NCBI RefSeq assembly: GCF_000169095.1
Contig: NZ_AAVU01000022.1
Span: 37,470 to 101,469 of the forward strand
DNA from: Lyngbya sp. PCC 8106
GTDB taxonomy: Bacteria; Cyanobacteriota; Cyanobacteriia; Cyanobacteriales; Microcoleaceae
Reading direction: 5' to 3'
DNA length: 64,000 nt
A program made the translations under genes and the position numbers. The notes beneath the pieces were generated by a model. It saw only the letters and a program-made list of their open reading frames with translations, was not told where the DNA came from and ran no database searches. Shown in pieces: positions 8,598 to 17,390 of this stretch (position 1 is its first letter; each line of letters opens with the position of its first letter).

Positions 8598-9905
8598 ATG
8601 CTGAAAAAACTTGCTTTTTCTTTAGTCATCATCAGCATTATAATGGTGAGTATATTCACAGTTTTATCTCTGAATACTCAAAGTCAAGTTTATGATTTAA
8701 CGATAGCTACCGGAGGAAAAAATGGTGAATACTATGCTTTTTCAAAAGCTTTATCTGAAGTTATCTATAAACAAAATCCTAAAATAAAAATTAATATTTT
8801 AGAAACGGAAGGTGCAAAGCAGAATATAGAATTATTGAAAAATAACCAGACAGATTTAGCTCTAATTCAAAGTGATCTCTCGATTCCAGCTAATGCTAAA
8901 GCGGTTGCTTTTTTATTTCCGGAAATGTTTCATTTGATCGCGACAGATCAATCAAAAATAAACAAAGTTAGTGATTTAAAAGGAAAACGCATTGCTTTAA
9001 TGCCAGAGGGAAGCGGTTCTTATAATTTGTTTTGGTTATTGAGTCAGCATTATGGTTTGAAAGCCGATGATTTTGAAGTCATTGCTGTTCCGCCTGAACA
9101 GGCTTATACTTTACTCAATCAGAAAAAAGTTGATGCTTTATTTAGAGTAATTGCTTTAGGAAATACAGGGATTAATGAATTGCTTAATTCTGGTGAAAAT
9201 CGTTTAGTTCCTATCGAACAAGCGGCTGCATTACAACTCTTTCAACCAGCTTTAGAAGCTAGTATAATTCCCGTTGGGACTTATAATGGTTCGATTCCAA
9301 TTCCAGCAGAAGATTTACCGATTGTGGCTCTCCGATCAGTTTTAATTACTCATAAAAATATAGACAACACTGTTATTTATGAAATTACTAAAATTTTATT
9401 TGAATCTCGTAATGAATTAATGACTAAAAATCCCCAAGCTGCGATGATTCATAAACCAGAATCTCTACAGGATTTAGGTTTTTCTTTTCATCCTGGAGCC
9501 AAAGATTATTATTACCAAGATGAACCGACCTTTTTAGAAAAATATTCAGAACCGATGGGATTTGTACTTTCGGTGGCTGTATTAGGAATTTCTAGCCTCT
9601 GGCAATTTCGACTCTGGTTTCAAGGACGACAAAAAAATCGGGCAGATTTATATAATTTAGAACTGATTAGCGTCATTGATCAAATCAACTCGGCTGAAAG
9701 TATTACTGAGTTAAAACACCTTCGTCGTCAATTATTTACGATTTTCAAAGAAGTCATTATTGATCTAGATAAAGATCGAATTTCCTCAGACTCTTTTCAC
9801 TCTTTTACCTTCACTTGGAAAGTTGCAATCTCCTCAATTCATCATCAAGAAAATTTACTGAGAACTAACGCTCATCAACAGCTAACTGAACCCAAGCTAA
9901 ATTAA
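8598..9905 (+). CDS. TAXI-family substrate-binding protein, anchored at both ends
   Basis: The protein has 435 residues. An N-terminal hydrophobic helix (about 4-24) acts as signal or anchor. Residues about 32-310 match the TAXI (TRAP-associated extracytoplasmic immunogenic) binding fold: LTIATGGKNGEYYAFSKAL, then LLKNNQTDLALIQSD, then DLKGKRIALMPEGSGSYNLF. A second hydrophobic helix near 322-340 (MGFVLSVAVLGISSLWQF) is followed by about 95 mostly helical residues that should be cytoplasmic. TAXI proteins normally deliver ligands to TRAP permeases, but no TRAP permease is in the window. Location right after a chemoreceptor gene suggests, by inference, a ligand-sensing rather than transport role. 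Confidence 0.85.
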   Translation: MLKKLAFSLVIISIIMVSIFTVLSLNTQSQVYDLTIATGGKNGEYYAFSKALSEVIYKQNPKIKINILETEGAKQNIELLKNNQTDLALIQSDLSIPANAKAVAFLFPEMFHLIATDQSKINKVSDLKGKRIALMPEGSGSYNLFWLLSQHYGLKADDFEVIAVPPEQAYTLLNQKKVDALFRVIALGNTGINELLNSGENRLVPIEQAAALQLFQPALEASIIPVGTYNGSIPIPAEDLPIVALRSVLITHKNIDNTVIYEITKILFESRNELMTKNPQAAMIHKPESLQDLGFSFHPGAKDYYYQDEPTFLEKYSEPMGFVLSVAVLGISSLWQFRLWFQGRQKNRADLYNLELISVIDQINSAESITELKHLRRQLFTIFKEVIIDLDKDRISSDSFHSFTFTWKVAISSIHHQENLLRTNAHQQLTEPKLN

Positions 9906-9915
9906 AGTAAATTAC

Positions 9916-11010
9916 TTAAAAATCAGATCGAACTAAAACGCGATCGCCATCTTTTTTAGCTTGTTCAAGAGATTTTTCTGAATGCTGAATTAAAGTTTTG
10001 ACTTCTTGAATCGGAGTGGGTATAACACTTGTAGCACCCAAACTCATTGTCACATAATAACTCATCGGAGAATCTTGATGCGGAATTTGTAATAATTTCA
10101 CCCGAGTCCGAATCGCTTCTGCTACTTTCACAGCACCTTCGAGATGAGTATTGGGTAGAAGAATTGCAAAGATTTCTTGATCATAGCGAGCGACTAAATC
10201 CGCAGGTCGTTTAGCCGTTTCCAGCAAAACCGCCGCGACCAATTGTAAGCAAGAATCTCGGGCTGCACTACCATAAATTTGATGATAATGTTCAAACCCA
10301 TCAACTTGACAAAGAATCAGAGAGAGAGAACAAGACTCTCGTTCTAATCGTTTCCACTCTATTTCTATGATTTTATCAAAATATCGACGATTAGAAATTT
10401 GAGTTAAATCATCTTTGATTTTTTGTTGTTTTAGCTGTTCTTTAACCACTTTTAATTGGGTCGATAATTGAACTTGTTGAATAGCAATTGCCACTTGCAT
10501 TCCCATTTGATTCAGAAAATTCACTTCAAAAGGCTGCCAATGTCGCTGATCACGTTGATGAATAACAAGCATTCCCCAAAGTTGAGATTTAGAAGTTTCT
10601 TCAAAGTGATGATTGTGAACTAAAATTGGCACAATGAGTTCAGATTTAATTCCAAGTTGAAACTGTTGAGCTTGAATTGATTCATCAATTTCAGAAGGAT
10701 TACAAACTGTTCCTTGCTCAAGTTGATGTAAGATTTTGTCAAAGTTCCAGGAACTATATAAAATATTTTTCAGACTCAAACTTTCACCCTCTGATAAAGA
10801 TTCAGAGAGAAGTATATCAAGATTTGCAACGGGTTTATGATAAATTAAAATGCGATCAGCTCGAATGATTTTTTGCACATTTGTTGTAATAATATCGAGA
10901 ATATCTTGAAGATTTTTCTTTCGATAAATTGCATAAGAAATTTTACCCAGTACATACTCATGTTCTTGAAGCTGATAGCATTGAGTTTCCCATGATGTCT
11001 GTTGATTCAT
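9916..11010 (-). CDS. GAF protein with a degenerate GGDEF domain that keeps an I-site
   Basis: The protein has 364 residues. A GAF domain covers about 20-185, including ELIVPIL and LWGMLVIHQRDQRHW, the pattern of cyanobacterial phytochrome-like GAF domains, without an obvious bilin Cys. A coiled linker and a GGDEF-fold domain (about 198-362) follow. The signature loop is YDQEI (276-280) instead of GGDEF/GGEEF, and the first metal-binding Asp is replaced by Gln (CQVDGFE; the intact neighbour has CDIDYFK). Diguanylate cyclase activity is therefore unlikely. The inhibitory-site RxxD five residues before the signature is retained (RPAD), so c-di-GMP binding remains possible. It is a close relative of the intact gene at 11276-13162 and lies on the same strand. 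Confidence 0.88.
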   Translation of the reverse strand: MNQQTSWETQCYQLQEHEYVLGKISYAIYRKKNLQDILDIITTNVQKIIRADRILIYHKPVANLDILLSESLSEGESLSLKNILYSSWNFDKILHQLEQGTVCNPSEIDESIQAQQFQLGIKSELIVPILVHNHHFEETSKSQLWGMLVIHQRDQRHWQPFEVNFLNQMGMQVAIAIQQVQLSTQLKVVKEQLKQQKIKDDLTQISNRRYFDKIIEIEWKRLERESCSLSLILCQVDGFEHYHQIYGSAARDSCLQLVAAVLLETAKRPADLVARYDQEIFAILLPNTHLEGAVKVAEAIRTRVKLLQIPHQDSPMSYYVTMSLGATSVIPTPIQEVKTLIQHSEKSLEQAKKDGDRVLVRSDF

Positions 11011-11275
11011 ACCCCAGATGTGATAAGATAATATTAGATTAGATGAGGTTAGAGATTAAATAAACCGACAAGGTTCAAAGTGTTGATCTAGGCTGAAAAT
11101 ATTTTTAGTGATGATCTAAACCTCAATATTGTGAGGTAGAAAATTACTAATCTTGGTCTAATTGACCTGTGAATTAACCCTTGACTTGGATCGAGTGCCT
11201 TGGCTTGAAACCTCCTGTTGATGAACCTTATTTGAGCTTTCAGTTCTAGTTTAACCTCGTTTACAGGATTAGGCT

Positions 11276-13162
11276 CTAGTTGGCGGCTACAAATACCCGA
11301 TTACGTCCGTTTTTTTTGGCTTCGTAGAGAGCTTGATCGGCTCGGAGAATTAAGGTTTTGGGAATGAGAGGCGGTTCAGGAATGGTACTAGCGACCCCAA
11401 CACTAATCGTGACATAGGGTGCAACGAGAGATTTTTCATGGGTAATTTGTAGCGCTCGAACTTTAGAGCAAATCACTTCTGAGACTAAAATAGCGCCTTC
11501 GAGATCGGTTTTTGGTAGGAGAATTGCAAATTCTTCTCCCCCATAACGAGCGACTAAATCCCCAGATCGTTTAACTTCTTCTTGCAAAACCTGAGCCACC
11601 TTTTTTAAACAACTATCTCCGGCTAAATGACCATAAGTATCGTTATAGCGTTTAAAATAATCAATATCACAAATAATCAACGATAAAGTCCCTATTTCTC
11701 GCCGCAGTCTATTCCATTCTTGGGAGAGAATTTTGTCAAAGAAACGACGATTAGCGACAAGCGTTAAGCCATCAGTCATTGCCATTTTTTCCAGTTCTTG
11801 ATTGGCTATTTTTAGTTGTTCATAAAGTTCCGCTTGTTGAATCGCAACTGCTATCGGTGTTGTTAACTGTTCAAGCAAGTGAACTTCCCATTTTTCCCAA
11901 CGCCGACTCTGGGTAAGTTGACAAGCAATCAACATACCCCATAATTTATTTTCAGAAGATGATAAAGAAGAAGTTGATGAACTTTTGGTGACAATGGGTA
12001 TAATCAATTCGGAATGTATTCCGAGTTCTAGCCACCAGTCTCGTAGGTTAGCTGAGAGAAAAGATTGATTGAGATCATCAATACTAATAATAATTCCTTC
12101 TTCTAAGACCGATAAAAAATAAGGAGGAACTAAAGCTTGTTTAGGTAAGTTATTAAATTTTTTTGCTAAATTTAAGTTGAAAGAACTGGCGACAATATTT
12201 CCTTCATTGTCAAACGTAATTTGATAAAATAATACTCCATCAACTTTCAAGAGTTGTCTCACTTCAGTAACAGTTGTTTTGAGAATTTTTTCTAAACTTA
12301 GTGATTGGCGAATGCGTTGAGTCATTCCAGTCAAAAGATGATTCTGTTCTAACTGATGATGAAATTGTAGTTCAAGTTGTTTTTGTTTAGTGATATCTCG
12401 ACCAATCCAAAGTAATTCTTGACGTTCAAAGGGACTGCGGCTAAATATAGAGCAAGAAAAAGAGATAATAATTTCTTTTCCCGTTTTAGTTTTACAATAA
12501 AGTTCAAAACTATTATGGTGCATTTTTTCTAAAAAAAAATCTGACAAATCCATCGTATTTTCAGAGTGTTGATCTGAAAAAATATAAGCAATAGATTCAT
12601 CAATTAATTCATCTTCCTGATACTCGAGTATATTTTGTGTGGCTTGATTAATTTTAGTGATAATCCCAGATGAATTGGTAATTAATAATATATCATTCAT
12701 GGCGTGAATGATTTGATTTGTATAATTATTTGCTTGTTCAAGTCGAGAAACAGAGAGTTCATACTCTTTATAAATTTGGCTATATTTTTGTTCTCTAACC
12801 ATCCATTCAGTTTTATCATCAAATAAAATAATAATTTCTCCATCTAAGTATGTAAAATTTTCTTCATTTTTAAAAAAATAAATATCAAAATACACAGGAG
12901 ACTCTGTTTCTATGTTTCTCGCAATTCCTTTTAACTCAAAATGACTGATCTGATCTTCTAATAGTTGCTCATAAATAGATTCAAGTCCAACTAATTCAGG
13001 AAAACTCAAACTAATCTCATTTCCATGTTTAACATTTTCAGGACAGTCTGAAAATAGATTCACATTTAGAGAAAATTCTACAATAATACTCTCACTATCT
13101 AGGGAGATATATTCATAGTCAATTTGTCGAGGAGAAAAAAATGTTTTGAGTAATTCATTCAT
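11276..13162 (-). CDS. PAS-GAF-GGDEF diguanylate cyclase
   Basis: The protein has 628 residues. The N-terminal part contains PAS-like regions, the second clear (IIHAMNDILLITNSSGIITKIN through ITKQKQLELQ, about 150-262). A GAF domain covers about 275-455 (LWGMLIACQLTQSRRWEKWE), and a C-terminal GGDEF domain covers about 465-628. The catalytic signature is RYGGEEFA with the metal-binding CDIDYFK loop. An RxxD inhibitory site (RSGD) precedes it, so an active, product-inhibited diguanylate cyclase making c-di-GMP is expected. No membrane segment is seen, so it should be soluble. The GAF-GGDEF half resembles the degenerate protein encoded just downstream, pointing to duplication followed by divergence of one copy. 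Confidence 0.93.
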   Translation of the reverse strand: MNELLKTFFSPRQIDYEYISLDSESIIVEFSLNVNLFSDCPENVKHGNEISLSFPELVGLESIYEQLLEDQISHFELKGIARNIETESPVYFDIYFFKNEENFTYLDGEIIILFDDKTEWMVREQKYSQIYKEYELSVSRLEQANNYTNQIIHAMNDILLITNSSGIITKINQATQNILEYQEDELIDESIAYIFSDQHSENTMDLSDFFLEKMHHNSFELYCKTKTGKEIIISFSCSIFSRSPFERQELLWIGRDITKQKQLELQFHHQLEQNHLLTGMTQRIRQSLSLEKILKTTVTEVRQLLKVDGVLFYQITFDNEGNIVASSFNLNLAKKFNNLPKQALVPPYFLSVLEEGIIISIDDLNQSFLSANLRDWWLELGIHSELIIPIVTKSSSTSSLSSSENKLWGMLIACQLTQSRRWEKWEVHLLEQLTTPIAVAIQQAELYEQLKIANQELEKMAMTDGLTLVANRRFFDKILSQEWNRLRREIGTLSLIICDIDYFKRYNDTYGHLAGDSCLKKVAQVLQEEVKRSGDLVARYGGEEFAILLPKTDLEGAILVSEVICSKVRALQITHEKSLVAPYVTISVGVASTIPEPPLIPKTLILRADQALYEAKKNGRNRVFVAAN

Positions 13163-13328
13163 AACGGACTCTTAATAATTATTTTATTGGTCAATGCTTT
13201 TAACGAAGAATATCAAGAAGACAAAGAATTTCATGAAAAACAATCAATTAATTAAAATCTTAATCAAAAAGCTCTCTTATTTTAAAAAAGATCAAAACAA
13301 TAAATTCCAAGATATAATTCTTTGACGA

Positions 13329-13862
13329 TCATATCTTAGAAATAAACTGATGTGACAATAAATGAAACATTTCGTCAACATAAGCCCCCGTTTTAGCCGA
13401 AGTTTGATAAGTTGATAAAACTTGATTTGTTTTGTTATTGGAAGATCGATGAACTAATCCCTCTAGGTTTTCAGGATCAAGTAAATCAATTTTATTGAAT
13501 GCGACTATAACCCTGGCTTTTGGATTAATAGATAAAAACAAATCAATATGTTCAGAAACATGACTCAACGTCTCTTGACGGGTAACATCCCCCACTATCA
13601 CAGCCCCACTCGCCCCCTGTAAATAACTCGGTGTAATTCCTTTGAATTTTGTATGACCCTCCAAATCCCAAATTAAGAGTTGAATTGACTGCTGAGATTG
13701 AGTCTCAGAAGCAACTAAATCCACTTGTTTACGAGAAATTTTCACCCCAACCGTCGAAAGATACTGATCGCTAAACTGACGATCAACAAACCGTCGAATT
13801 AAACTTGTTTTCCCCACACCAAAGTCACCGATTAAACAGATTTTTTTAGAAATTAAAGCCAT
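13329..13862 (-). CDS. small Ras/Rab-like GTPase
   Basis: A 177-residue single-domain GTPase of the Ras superfamily. G1/P-loop GDFGVGKT is at 12-19, the switch I threonine is probably T37 (STVGV), G3 is WDLEGH at 65-70, G4 NKID at 123-126, and G5 SAK at 155-157. The Ras Gln61 position is His70, which in several small GTPases goes with dependence on a partner for hydrolysis. There is no C-terminal lipidation cysteine, so membrane recruitment must come from a partner. It starts two bases after the stop of the roadblock/BON/OmpA gene, with AGGGG about eight bases before the ATG, so the two are almost certainly co-translated. It could belong to the prokaryotic MglA or Rup-type groups; the exact subfamily is not assigned. 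Confidence 0.92.
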   Translation of the reverse strand: MALISKKICLIGDFGVGKTSLIRRFVDRQFSDQYLSTVGVKISRKQVDLVASETQSQQSIQLLIWDLEGHTKFKGITPSYLQGASGAVIVGDVTRQETLSHVSEHIDLFLSINPKARVIVAFNKIDLLDPENLEGLVHRSSNNKTNQVLSTYQTSAKTGAYVDEMFHLLSHQFISKI

Positions 13863-13864
13863 GA

Positions 13865-16540
13865 CTACTTCCCCTGATCTTCTGGTAATATTATCTCAAA
13901 AATAACCGCTCGACTCAACCAATCTGGCTGATTTTCTTCAACTCCAGGTGGACGTTCATTTTTTCCGATTGCTGTCATTCGTCTGCGATCAATCCCATAA
14001 CTTTCTAAAGCTATTTGTACGGCTTGTGATCGCTTCAAAGCCAACTTAGAATTCTTAGAATTTTTCTTCGTTTTTTCTCCGGGATGACTATATCCAACAA
14101 TGCGAACCTTTAGATTGGGATATTGCTTCAAATATTGAGACACAGGATAAATTTTGATAATCATATCTTCCGATCTAAATTCATCTGAATTTAAGTTAAA
14201 ATAAACTCGAGTCGCAATCGGTACAGGTTCAACTTGAAGAGTCGATACAACTGAGTTTACACCCTCAATATTTTCAAAAGCTTGAGTCACATTTTCCCAA
14301 TCACTTTGGTGAATAACTTTCCCCTCAATAGTGACTTGATCCGGTTCATACTGAGTTGAAATCGAAATTCCATTCATTTGATTGAGAGTCTCAGTCATCC
14401 GTTTAACTTCAGCCTCCACTAACACCGGATCAGGCGGAACCTTAACTGCTATAATATCATTATCAACCGTCCAATTTGGTACAATTTGCTGCACAATTGT
14501 TTCTGCTTTTTCTCGTAAGCGTTGATTAGGTAATTTTCCATTTAACATTACCGTATTACCCTGAGCATCCACTGTTAACCGATAAATTGCTAATTCGGGT
14601 TCAGAATCCAACGCTGTCGTGACTTCAGTTTTAACTCGATGAATCACACCACTACGATATTGAACAGTTGCCAGAGGAATCAAAACCGAACCCAAAATTA
14701 TCCCCGTTAGAAACAATAATGTTTTTGGAGATGTCTCATTGTGTTGCTTCGTTTCCACTGCTATCAGCTTTTCTAACTCAGCTTGTATTTCCGAGGGAAT
14801 CGTTTCAGGATCACCCTCAAACGTCTCTATTTCCCGTCCATACTTCTGAGTAATTGCAATCAGCATTTTCCGAATTTTTTTCAGAAATTTCTTTTTAATT
14901 TCACCTTTAACTATCACCGCCAAATAACAATATCCCGCCACTTCAATGACAATCCGAGAATCCCCGTATTCAATCTCATTAAGTTCTTGAACTTGCTCGG
15001 CTTGTACAATACAATCATTCACAAAACTCCGAATCGCTGTCAGCATTCCTGCCAACATTTCTGATTCTAATCTCGCCTCACCCGACTGCTGAACTTCTGA
15101 AATAATTAAACCCGAACCTTTGTGAATCAAAAATACCGCTTGTACAGTACATTTCATCACCTCTTGCCAAATCAGTTCAGCCTCAGAAATTCCCTGTAGT
15201 TTTGCGCGAATTTTCCGGTTAATTCCCTCGATACTAAAAGCATTAGAAACTTTATCATTAATCTCTTGAATTGCTTCCCCTAAATAGCGAGTAATCGTAC
15301 TTCCAATCACAGGATAAAGCGCATCAATCATTGAATCTCGCTCTAAAATCACCTGTTCTTTGATCACTTTACCCATTGTTGGAGCTAAAGCATCTACAAT
15401 TTCATCTTGATCTAAACGAATTTGTTCTCGAATTGCTGATCCAATTTCCGGCCCAATTGCCAATGCTATTTCTTGAGGAGAATTGCGAATTTGATGTTTA
15501 ATGGCTTCGGGGATTAAATCGGCAATTGCTGCACTCATTTGTTCACGATTATCCTTCGTTCTCGCTAGAATAACCTGATCAATAATCGGCTTTAAAGCTT
15601 GAATAATATCTTCTTTAGAATCATTAACTTTATGATTTAAAATATCAGCAATCCAGGGACGAATTAACTGAATCAGTTGTTCTGGCTCATAAATCTGATT
15701 TTCAAGAGATTTTAACTGAGAAGAAATTGTCTCTAGTAACTGACGCACTTCCGGCAAATCCGATTCAAAAATCTGTTGTTTTAACTGTTCAAAATCTGAA
15801 CGTGTAGATCCAAAAATTAAATCTTGTAACTGTTCTAATGAATCATCAGAATTAGACCCTGTAGAGCCAACCATCAAACTTTCTAAAGCTTCTATTACCT
15901 GCTCTACTTCTTCGGGATTAGATGGAGATTCAGCAGGAGAAGATTCTTCTATTGTTAAGTCTAGTTCTGTCTCCGCTTGACGAGATTCAATCGGCGTCAC
16001 CGAATAACTGACATCAACAGCATCTGTCGGAACTTCTAATAAAGTTTGTAGAGAAGTTAAATCAAGATCCACAGAATCCGATGAACTTTTATCTTGTTTA
16101 TGGGTTTGTTTTTGGGGCTGATAATTCTCTGTTGATTTGTGAGTATTGGGTAAAACACAGTCCTTTTCTTTGGAGTCGTAAAAATGTTCTGATTTCTGAT
16201 TTTGAGCTGATTTATCTAGATCTTTTTCGGACGGTTCAGCAGCCGATGAATTGACAGCCTCAAACAAAAAATCCAAAACTTTTGATTCATTATTTTCAGT
16301 CTTTTGTGAAGATTCTAAAGATTGATTGGATGTAGCTTTCTTCTGTTTTTCAGATGAACTTGACTGAGATAAATTCTCTGATTGAGTAGAAGTTGAAGTT
16401 TGCCCCTGAGACATCTGTAAATCGAGCAATAGTTCTAGTAAAGGCTCTAAGGCTTTTACTTCTGAAACGTTCGATTTTTCAACCTGAGATGCCCCTGAAT
16501 CAAATGCAAAAGAATCAGATTTTTTTTTGGAGACTGCCAT
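13865..16540 (-). CDS. membrane-spanning protein: helical repeats, roadblock-like domain, BON domains, OmpA-like C-terminus
   Basis: An 892-residue architecture, numbered from a GTG one codon before the preferred ATG. Residues 1-220 are Ser/Gln/Glu-rich and disordered. Residues 287-424 are exactly six tandem 23-residue repeats with core (D/E)x(I/M)xxA(L/I)xP. Residues about 455-575 (VQAVFLIHKGSGLII, EMLAGMLTAIRSFV, YLAVIVKGEI) resemble roadblock/longin-type domains that partner small GTPases. A transmembrane helix lies at about 607-627. BON-like domains lie at about 634-702 and 706-773, and an OmpA-like peptidoglycan-binding domain at about 778-887 (VYFNLNSDEF, VRIVGYSH, RSQAVQIALESYGI). The topology puts the roadblock-like part in the cytoplasm and OmpA in the periplasm. 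The gene lies between a coiled-coil gene (13 bases upstream) and a small GTPase (2 bases downstream). The role is inferred to be GTPase-controlled envelope anchoring. Confidence 0.85.
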   Translation of the reverse strand: MAVSKKKSDSFAFDSGASQVEKSNVSEVKALEPLLELLLDLQMSQGQTSTSTQSENLSQSSSSEKQKKATSNQSLESSQKTENNESKVLDFLFEAVNSSAAEPSEKDLDKSAQNQKSEHFYDSKEKDCVLPNTHKSTENYQPQKQTHKQDKSSSDSVDLDLTSLQTLLEVPTDAVDVSYSVTPIESRQAETELDLTIEESSPAESPSNPEEVEQVIEALESLMVGSTGSNSDDSLEQLQDLIFGSTRSDFEQLKQQIFESDLPEVRQLLETISSQLKSLENQIYEPEQLIQLIRPWIADILNHKVNDSKEDIIQALKPIIDQVILARTKDNREQMSAAIADLIPEAIKHQIRNSPQEIALAIGPEIGSAIREQIRLDQDEIVDALAPTMGKVIKEQVILERDSMIDALYPVIGSTITRYLGEAIQEINDKVSNAFSIEGINRKIRAKLQGISEAELIWQEVMKCTVQAVFLIHKGSGLIISEVQQSGEARLESEMLAGMLTAIRSFVNDCIVQAEQVQELNEIEYGDSRIVIEVAGYCYLAVIVKGEIKKKFLKKIRKMLIAITQKYGREIETFEGDPETIPSEIQAELEKLIAVETKQHNETSPKTLLFLTGIILGSVLIPLATVQYRSGVIHRVKTEVTTALDSEPELAIYRLTVDAQGNTVMLNGKLPNQRLREKAETIVQQIVPNWTVDNDIIAVKVPPDPVLVEAEVKRMTETLNQMNGISISTQYEPDQVTIEGKVIHQSDWENVTQAFENIEGVNSVVSTLQVEPVPIATRVYFNLNSDEFRSEDMIIKIYPVSQYLKQYPNLKVRIVGYSHPGEKTKKNSKNSKLALKRSQAVQIALESYGIDRRRMTAIGKNERPPGVEENQPDWLSRAVIFEIILPEDQGK

Positions 16541-16553
16541 CACTTTTCCCTAA

Positions 16554-17159
16554 TTATTGATGCTGTCCTTCAGGAAGTAAATAATCGCCATTCACCTCTT
16601 TTTCAGTCGCTCCCTTTAACGCAGGCACAAACTCCGTTTTTTTCAATCTCATGCCCACTTCAAACAAAATTTCAGCCATCTCACCCCGAGCCACTTTACC
16701 TTCACTCAGATGAGAAAAACGACGTTCTAACTCCTCAAAAACTTGATTTCTCAGAGTTTGAATTTCCTCATGTAGCTTATCTCTAGATTGAGAAATTTCT
16801 GACTTCATGGTATTCGTCTGACCATCTAAATTCTCTCGAATCGCATCAATATTATGAGCAAATTTTCGATTGGTTCCCTCAAGTTGGTGTCTAAGATCAG
16901 CCGTTTCTTCTTGAGTGCTAAGTGTTAAAGTTTTAATTTTTTTCTCAACTACATCTACAGAAGTCTGAAGTTCACTTAACAAAGCCGTCCGCATTTGCTC
17001 CATCCGATCCTGAAGATTTTGCTGAACTAAAGATAAATTTGACTCCAATTGTTCAAAGCGATTATTATATTCTCGGGATTGTCCTCCGAATAGGATATCA
17101 CGGATTTGGTCAATATTTCCCAACCGTTCCCGCATTTCTTCTTTAGATATATCAGCCAT
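16554..17159 (-). CDS. coiled-coil protein, first gene of the GTPase/OmpA operon
   Basis: The protein has 201 residues and is almost entirely predicted coiled coil between about residues 35 and 155 (FEQLESNLSLVQQNLQDRM, LTLSTQEETADLRHQLEG, SRDKLHEEIQTLRNQVFEEL). A short C-terminal segment (RGEMAEILFEVGMRLKK) could be a docking helix. There is no signal peptide or membrane helix, so it should be cytosolic. GGAAAA lies just before the ATG. The gene is followed after about 13 bases by the large roadblock/OmpA gene and then the GTPase, so the three form one transcription unit. By inference it is a structural or effector partner of the GTPase, but no specific function is known. Confidence 0.85.
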   Translation of the reverse strand: MADISKEEMRERLGNIDQIRDILFGGQSREYNNRFEQLESNLSLVQQNLQDRMEQMRTALLSELQTSVDVVEKKIKTLTLSTQEETADLRHQLEGTNRKFAHNIDAIRENLDGQTNTMKSEISQSRDKLHEEIQTLRNQVFEELERRFSHLSEGKVARGEMAEILFEVGMRLKKTEFVPALKGATEKEVNGDYLLPEGQHQ

Positions 17160-17390
17160 CAGTTTTCCTATAACTATAGTTGGACAAGGGTTTTCAAGAG
17201 AGTCGGCACCAAGATCAGCGCACTCATCAGCTCACCCTTAGTTTAACTTGTACCGTTCACCAAACTGCTATCAAATGTTATAACCACTTAAATATCTTAA
17301 CAACCGGAATTTCCGCCACCTCAACATCGGTTTCCCTCAACACCCACAGTCAATAGAGCGATACAATAAAACCAGTCGTCGCTCAACGTA

